Assembly (NCBI GenBank): GCA_002708825.1 | Contig: PAPF01000029.1 | Location: forward strand, 1-64,000 | Direction: 5' to 3' | Length of the DNA stretch: 64,000 nt | From: Phyllobacteriaceae bacterium | GTDB taxonomy: Bacteria; Pseudomonadota; Alphaproteobacteria; Rhizobiales; Rhizobiaceae | Part shown: positions 60,772 through 64,000 of the stretch, piece after piece | How positions within the stretch are numbered: position 1 is the first letter of the stretch | Layout: the number at the start of each line of letters is the position of its first letter | The notes under the pieces: generated by a model | What the model was told of the DNA's origin: nothing | Databases searched by the model: none | Seen by the model: only the letters and a program-made list of their open reading frames with translations | Made by a program: the position numbers and the translations under genes

Positions 60772-61619
60772 GCGGGCGCGTCCGGCTTGCGCGCCGTCGC
60801 CATGGCCCAGGCGCCGGCCAGCACCATGGGCAGCGACAGCACCATGCCCATGGTCATCCAGTCCGTGCCGAGCAGGAAGCCCAGTTGCGCGTCCGGCTCG
60901 CGAAAGAATTCCACCACGATGCGCGCCAGCCCGTAGCCGGCCACGAAGGCGCCGGAAATGAAGCGCGGCCGGCCAAGCATCCTTGCCCCCCAGACGAGGA
61001 TTGCCAGTATGGTGAACAGGAGAAGCCCCTCCAGCGCCGCCTCGTAAAGCTGGCTGGGATGGCGCGGCACCTGCAGCGGGTCGGTCGGGAAGATCATCGC
61101 CACCGGGGCATCGCTCGGCCGGCCCCACAGTTCGGCGTTGATGAAGTTGGCCACGCGCACCAGCCCGATGGCCGGCGGCACGCCCGCCGCCACCACGTCG
61201 AACAGGCTCCAGGTGGCGATGCCGCGGCGGCGCGCGAACAGGATCATGGCCAGCGTCGTGCCGATCAGCCCGCCATGGAACGACATGCCGCCTTCCCACA
61301 CGGCCAGCATGTCGAGCGGATTGGCGAGATAACGCGCGAGGTCATAGAACAGGATGTAGCCGATGCGCCCGCCCGCCACGATGCCGATGGCCGCCCAGGC
61401 GACCAGGTCGTCGATGTCCACCGGCGTCATCGGCGCCTTGCCATGGGCCCACAGGCGCGGCGTCATCACCAGCCGGCGCGAATACCACCAGCCGAACAGG
61501 ATGCCCACCACGTAGCCGAGCCCGTACCAGCGCACCGCGAAGGGCCCGATGGAAAAGATCACCGGGTCGATCTGCGGATAGGGCAGCAGGCTGAGCGGCA
61601 GGGTAAGGATGTCGGTCAA
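60768..61619 (-). CDS. lgt: Prolipoprotein diacylglyceryl transferase Lgt (TTG start)
   Basis: A 283-residue seven-helix inner-membrane enzyme that attaches diacylglycerol to the lipobox cysteine of prolipoproteins. Signature segments: [70 protein letters not shown] and [14 protein letters not shown]. Start is TTG at 61619, preceded by GGAGA, where the family N-terminus begins; an ATG at 61691 would add 24 unsupported residues. It is first in a unit with the NDUFAF7-like gene. Confidence 0.96.
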   Translation of the reverse strand: MTDILTLPLSLLPYPQIDPVIFSIGPFAVRWYGLGYVVGILFGWWYSRRLVMTPRLWAHGKAPMTPVDIDDLVAWAAIGIVAGGRIGYILFYDLARYLANPLDMLAVWEGGMSFHGGLIGTTLAMILFARRRGIATWSLFDVVAAGVPPAIGLVRVANFINAELWGRPSDAPVAMIFPTDPLQVPRHPSQLYEAALEGLLLFTILAILVWGARMLGRPRFISGAFVAGYGLARIVVEFFREPDAQLGFLLGTDWMTMGMVLSLPMVLAGAWAMATARKPDAPA

Positions 61620-61769
61620 GGCGCCTGTCTCCGGATGGGCCAGCGGTGCGCGCCACGTTTGCAATGTCGTCCGGCGCAGGTCAAGGCGCACCCGCCAGCC
61701 CCGCCACCGCTTGCATTCGCGGCGCAGTGGCCTTACGTGAACCTGTGTGAGACGAGAAAGGGCTGTCCC

Positions 61770-62051
61770 ATGACAACAGGCGCCGGACCGAACCGCATCC
61801 TCGACGAGTTTGCCAAGCTGATGACGGATGCCGCGGGCGCCGCGCAGGGTGTGCGCCGCGAGATGGAAACGGCGATGCGCGCCCAGGCCGAGCGTCTCGT
61901 CGCCTCCATGGATCTTGTCTCCCGCGAGGACTTCGAGGCCATGCGCGACATGGCCGTCAAGGCGCGAGCCGAGAACCGCGCCCTGTCGGAGCGTCTCGAC
62001 AAGCTCGAGGCCCGCTTGGCGGATATGGAATCGGCCAAGGCCGGCAAATAG
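61770..62051 (+). CDS. ubiK: UbiK accessory factor (BMFP domain)
   Basis: A 93-residue amphipathic helical protein of the UbiK/YqiC family: [53 protein letters not shown], then a coiled coil ([20 protein letters not shown]). It supports ubiquinone biosynthesis as a scaffold with UbiJ. Divergent from lgt with a 150-base gap. Confidence 0.93.
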   Translation: MTTGAGPNRILDEFAKLMTDAAGAAQGVRREMETAMRAQAERLVASMDLVSREDFEAMRDMAVKARAENRALSERLDKLEARLADMESAKAGK

Positions 62052-62374
62052 ACTTTTCCATAATTTTTTTCGGCCGGTTGTTCACAGCCCCGCGCTTCGG
62101 AAAAATCCTTTGCACGGAGTCATTTGGCCCGTCCGGCATACATTCCGATTCAACCGCCATCCACATCTCTTCGCGTTCCCGCGCCAAAAGGGACTGGTCA
62201 CGCGACTCCGGTTCAATACACTGAATCTACGTCATGATTCGGAACCGCGGGTCATGGCGCAAAGGCAGCGGCCGCATGCGTCGCAAGGCCTGAGGGGCGC
62301 GTGTCACCAGCGTATGCGTTCGAACCAGCCAACCCGGGTGGCAGGACACTGCCGCCGTGCCGGAAAGGAAAGCA
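62052..62374. other. Intergenic region before the YbjN-like gene
   Basis: The 323 bases hold no supportable gene, RNA or terminator with a clear stem and T-tract. TTTTCCATAATTTTTTTC shortly after the ubiK stop may be a weak U-rich transcription end. Confidence 0.4.
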
Positions 62375-62881
62375 ATGAGCCTGATCGACATGGACATGGA
62401 CGACGCACGCACGGCCCACCCGGTGGACGTGATCGAACAGGTCGCCCTGCATTACGACTGGGCCTTCGAGCGCTCCGCCGACGATGAGCTTTCGGTCTCC
62501 GTGGCCGGAAACTGGACCGATTACCACGTGTCTTTTTCATGGATGGAGGATTTTGAGGCGCTGCACACCGCCTGCGCCTTCGACCTGAAGGTGCCGGAAA
62601 AGCGTGCCTACGAGGTGATGCGCCTGCTTTCCCTGATCAACGAGCAGCTTCTCTTCGGTCATTTCGACCTTTGGCAGCGCGAGGGCGCCATCATGTTCCG
62701 CCATACCCTCATCCTCCCCGGCGGCCTGGAGCCGACCGCACTGCAGATCCAGACCATGCTCAATTCGGCGCTGGAATCCTGCGAAGCCTATTTCCAGTGT
62801 TTCCAGTTCGTCATCTGGGCGGGCCAGACGGCCGAACAGGCCATGCAGGGCGTGAACTTCGAAACTTGCGGGACGGCTTGA
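62375..62881 (+). CDS. YbjN domain protein
   Basis: A 168-residue protein of the YbjN/PF10722 family, which adopts a T3SS-chaperone-like fold: [81 protein letters not shown] and a tail. GGAAAGGAA before 62375 supports the start. E. coli YbjN affects stress and motility; mechanism unknown. CsaA follows by four bases, so the two are probably cotranscribed. Confidence 0.88.
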   Translation: MSLIDMDMDDARTAHPVDVIEQVALHYDWAFERSADDELSVSVAGNWTDYHVSFSWMEDFEALHTACAFDLKVPEKRAYEVMRLLSLINEQLLFGHFDLWQREGAIMFRHTLILPGGLEPTALQIQTMLNSALESCEAYFQCFQFVIWAGQTAEQAMQGVNFETCGTA

Positions 62882-62885
62882 GGTC

Positions 62886-63236
62886 ATGGCCCCGCGCAAG
62901 CCGGAAATCAGCTGGGCCGATTTCGAGAAGGTGGACGTGCGCGCCGGCACGATCATCGAGGCCGAGCCCTTCCCCGAGGCACGCAAGCCGGCCTTCAAGC
63001 TGAAGATCGATTTCGGCCCCGAGATCGGCGTGAAGAAAAGCTCCGCCCAGATCACCCGCCACTACACACCGGAGGACCTGGTGGGCCGGCAGGTCATGGC
63101 GGTGGTCAATTTCCCGCCGCGCCAGATCGGCAAGTTCATGTCCGAGGTTCTCACCCTCGGTTTTCCCGACGCCGATGGCGAGGTCGTGCTGGCCGCGATC
63201 GGCAAGCCGGTTCCGGACGGCGGCGCGCTCTTCTGA
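62886..63236 (+). CDS. csaA: tRNA-binding protein CsaA-like
   Basis: A 116-residue tRNA_bind (OB-fold) protein: [35 protein letters not shown], then [25 protein letters not shown], matching CsaA throughout. Homologues bind the elbow of tRNA, and B. subtilis CsaA acts as an export chaperone. Operonic with the YbjN-like gene. Confidence 0.92.
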   Translation: MAPRKPEISWADFEKVDVRAGTIIEAEPFPEARKPAFKLKIDFGPEIGVKKSSAQITRHYTPEDLVGRQVMAVVNFPPRQIGKFMSEVLTLGFPDADGEVVLAAIGKPVPDGGALF

Positions 63237-63239
63237 GAT

Positions 63240-64000
63240 TCAGTGGGCGCGCGGCGCCGCAGAAAGCCCCGCCGCGAACGGACGGACCGGCGGCTTGCTT
63301 TCCCGGCAGGTTCCGAAAAGGTCCAGCCTCGCATCCCGGACATCGCTCTGGACATCCACCGCGCCGAGCACGGAGTGGAAGAAATTGTCGTGGCTGGCGG
63401 GAACGCCCGCCTTGCCGCGCAGGCAATCGGCCGAAAGGCCCAGCTCGCTTCGGAAGGACGGCGAGAACCAGGCCAGGAAGGGTACACGAGTCTGTGTTTC
63501 CGGCGCGATGAAATAGGGCGCACCATGTAGGAAGAGCCCGTTCTCGCCAAGCGATTCGCCATGATCGGAGGCAAAGACGAGACCGGTGGCGAGACGGCCC
63601 GCCTGTAGCTGCTCCATGCCGATGATTTGCGCCAGGATGTGATCGGTATAGAGGACGCTGTTGTCATAGGCGTTGCGGATTTCCTCCACGGTGCAATCGG
63701 AGAACTGCGCCGAGTGGCAGGCCGGCCGGAAGGTTTCGAAAGCCTCCGGATAGCGTTTGAAATAGGCTGGTCCGTGGCTGCCGATCAGGTGCAGGACAAT
63801 CACGGTGTCACGCTGTGCCGTGGCCATCCGGTCTTGCAGTCGCTCAAGGAAGATGCCGTCATTGCATTCATCGTCATCGCAATGGGCGGGATCGGCGGAA
63901 TGGGTGAGCAGCCGGCTCGGCAGGCGGGCGGCGATGTCCTTGTGGCCGGTATTGTTATCCCACCATTCCACATCGAAACCGGCGCGGTGCAGGACGTCGA
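63240..64000 (-). CDS. eptA: Phosphoethanolamine-lipid A transferase (EptA-like), 5' end outside window
   Basis: About 252 C-terminal residues of a sulfatase-fold phosphoethanolamine transferase. The frame is open to the right edge (63972-64000 encodes VLHRAGFDVEWW-type sequence), so the membrane part and the threonine nucleophile are off the window. Visible motifs are DVEWWDNNTGH, HCDDDECNDG, VLHLIGSHGPAYFKRYP, YDNSVLYTDHIL, FASDHGESLGENGLFLHG (zinc ligands) and SHDNFFHSVLG. It decorates lipid A or core and gives polymyxin resistance in relatives. It ends three bases after the csaA stop, convergent. Confidence 0.92.
   Translation of the reverse strand, partial: DVLHRAGFDVEWWDNNTGHKDIAARLPSRLLTHSADPAHCDDDECNDGIFLERLQDRMATAQRDTVIVLHLIGSHGPAYFKRYPEAFETFRPACHSAQFSDCTVEEIRNAYDNSVLYTDHILAQIIGMEQLQAGRLATGLVFASDHGESLGENGLFLHGAPYFIAPETQTRVPFLAWFSPSFRSELGLSADCLRGKAGVPASHDNFFHSVLGAVDVQSDVRDARLDLFGTCRESKPPVRPFAAGLSAAPRAH

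Overview
The window is a high-G+C, gene-dense piece of an alphaproteobacterial chromosome, almost certainly Hyphomicrobiales (Rhizobiales). The best evidence is gene order: a LysR regulator of the LsrB/VtlR type, trxB, an Lrp/AsnC regulator, lipopolysaccharide-core glycosyltransferases and greA run in the order known from rhizobia, and carA, a GatB/YqeY protein, dnaG and rpoD form a second conserved block. No phage, CRISPR array, complete insertion sequence or rRNA was found; there is one tRNA, tRNA-Ile2(CAU).

Layout. 0-10 kb: the tRNA, a SIMPL protein, small envelope and secreted proteins, a DEDDh-exonuclease/CBS/nucleotidyltransferase fusion, and an OmpA protein with a long charged octad repeat. 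10-25 kb: rpoD, dnaG, gatB/yqeY, carA, a Tad-type VWA protein, a neutral zinc metallopeptidase, a membrane LytTR protein and carB. 25-33 kb: a ccdA antitoxin followed by a decayed ccdB, a GST, two EAL-family proteins (one degenerate), aspartate aminotransferase and an EF-G paralogue. 33-43 kb: lsrB/vtlR, trxB, lrp, then a surface-polysaccharide cluster (two FkbM methyltransferases, two sulfotransferases, GT25, GT2, GT4) ending at greA. 43-52 kb: ordinary metabolic and envelope genes, a 62-bp triple repeat, msrA and an RTX-repeat protein. 52-59 kb: an HNH endonuclease, a very long uvrB carrying apparent insertions, a DUF922 protease and a strongly AT-rich Sll1717-type P-loop ATPase. 59-64 kb: YARHG protein, an NDUFAF7-like methyltransferase overlapping lgt, ubiK, a YbjN protein, csaA and the 3' part of an eptA-like lipid A phosphoethanolamine transferase cut by the window edge.

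The most notable non-coding element lies directly downstream of lsrB on the same strand (32777-32889): an approximately 113-nt small RNA with a good promoter, a first hairpin displaying an anti-Shine-Dalgarno loop, a second hairpin and a strong intrinsic terminator. It matches the AbcR/alpha-r15 family, whose known transcriptional activator is VtlR/LsrB. Three ATGCAT palindromes sit just upstream of its -35. Regulator and target therefore appear to be neighbours here.

Possible defence functions lie in 52-59 kb: an HNH nuclease with an N-terminal domain that may read modified bases, and the AT-rich ATPase, which was probably acquired horizontally. Both are inferences from domain architecture, composition and context.
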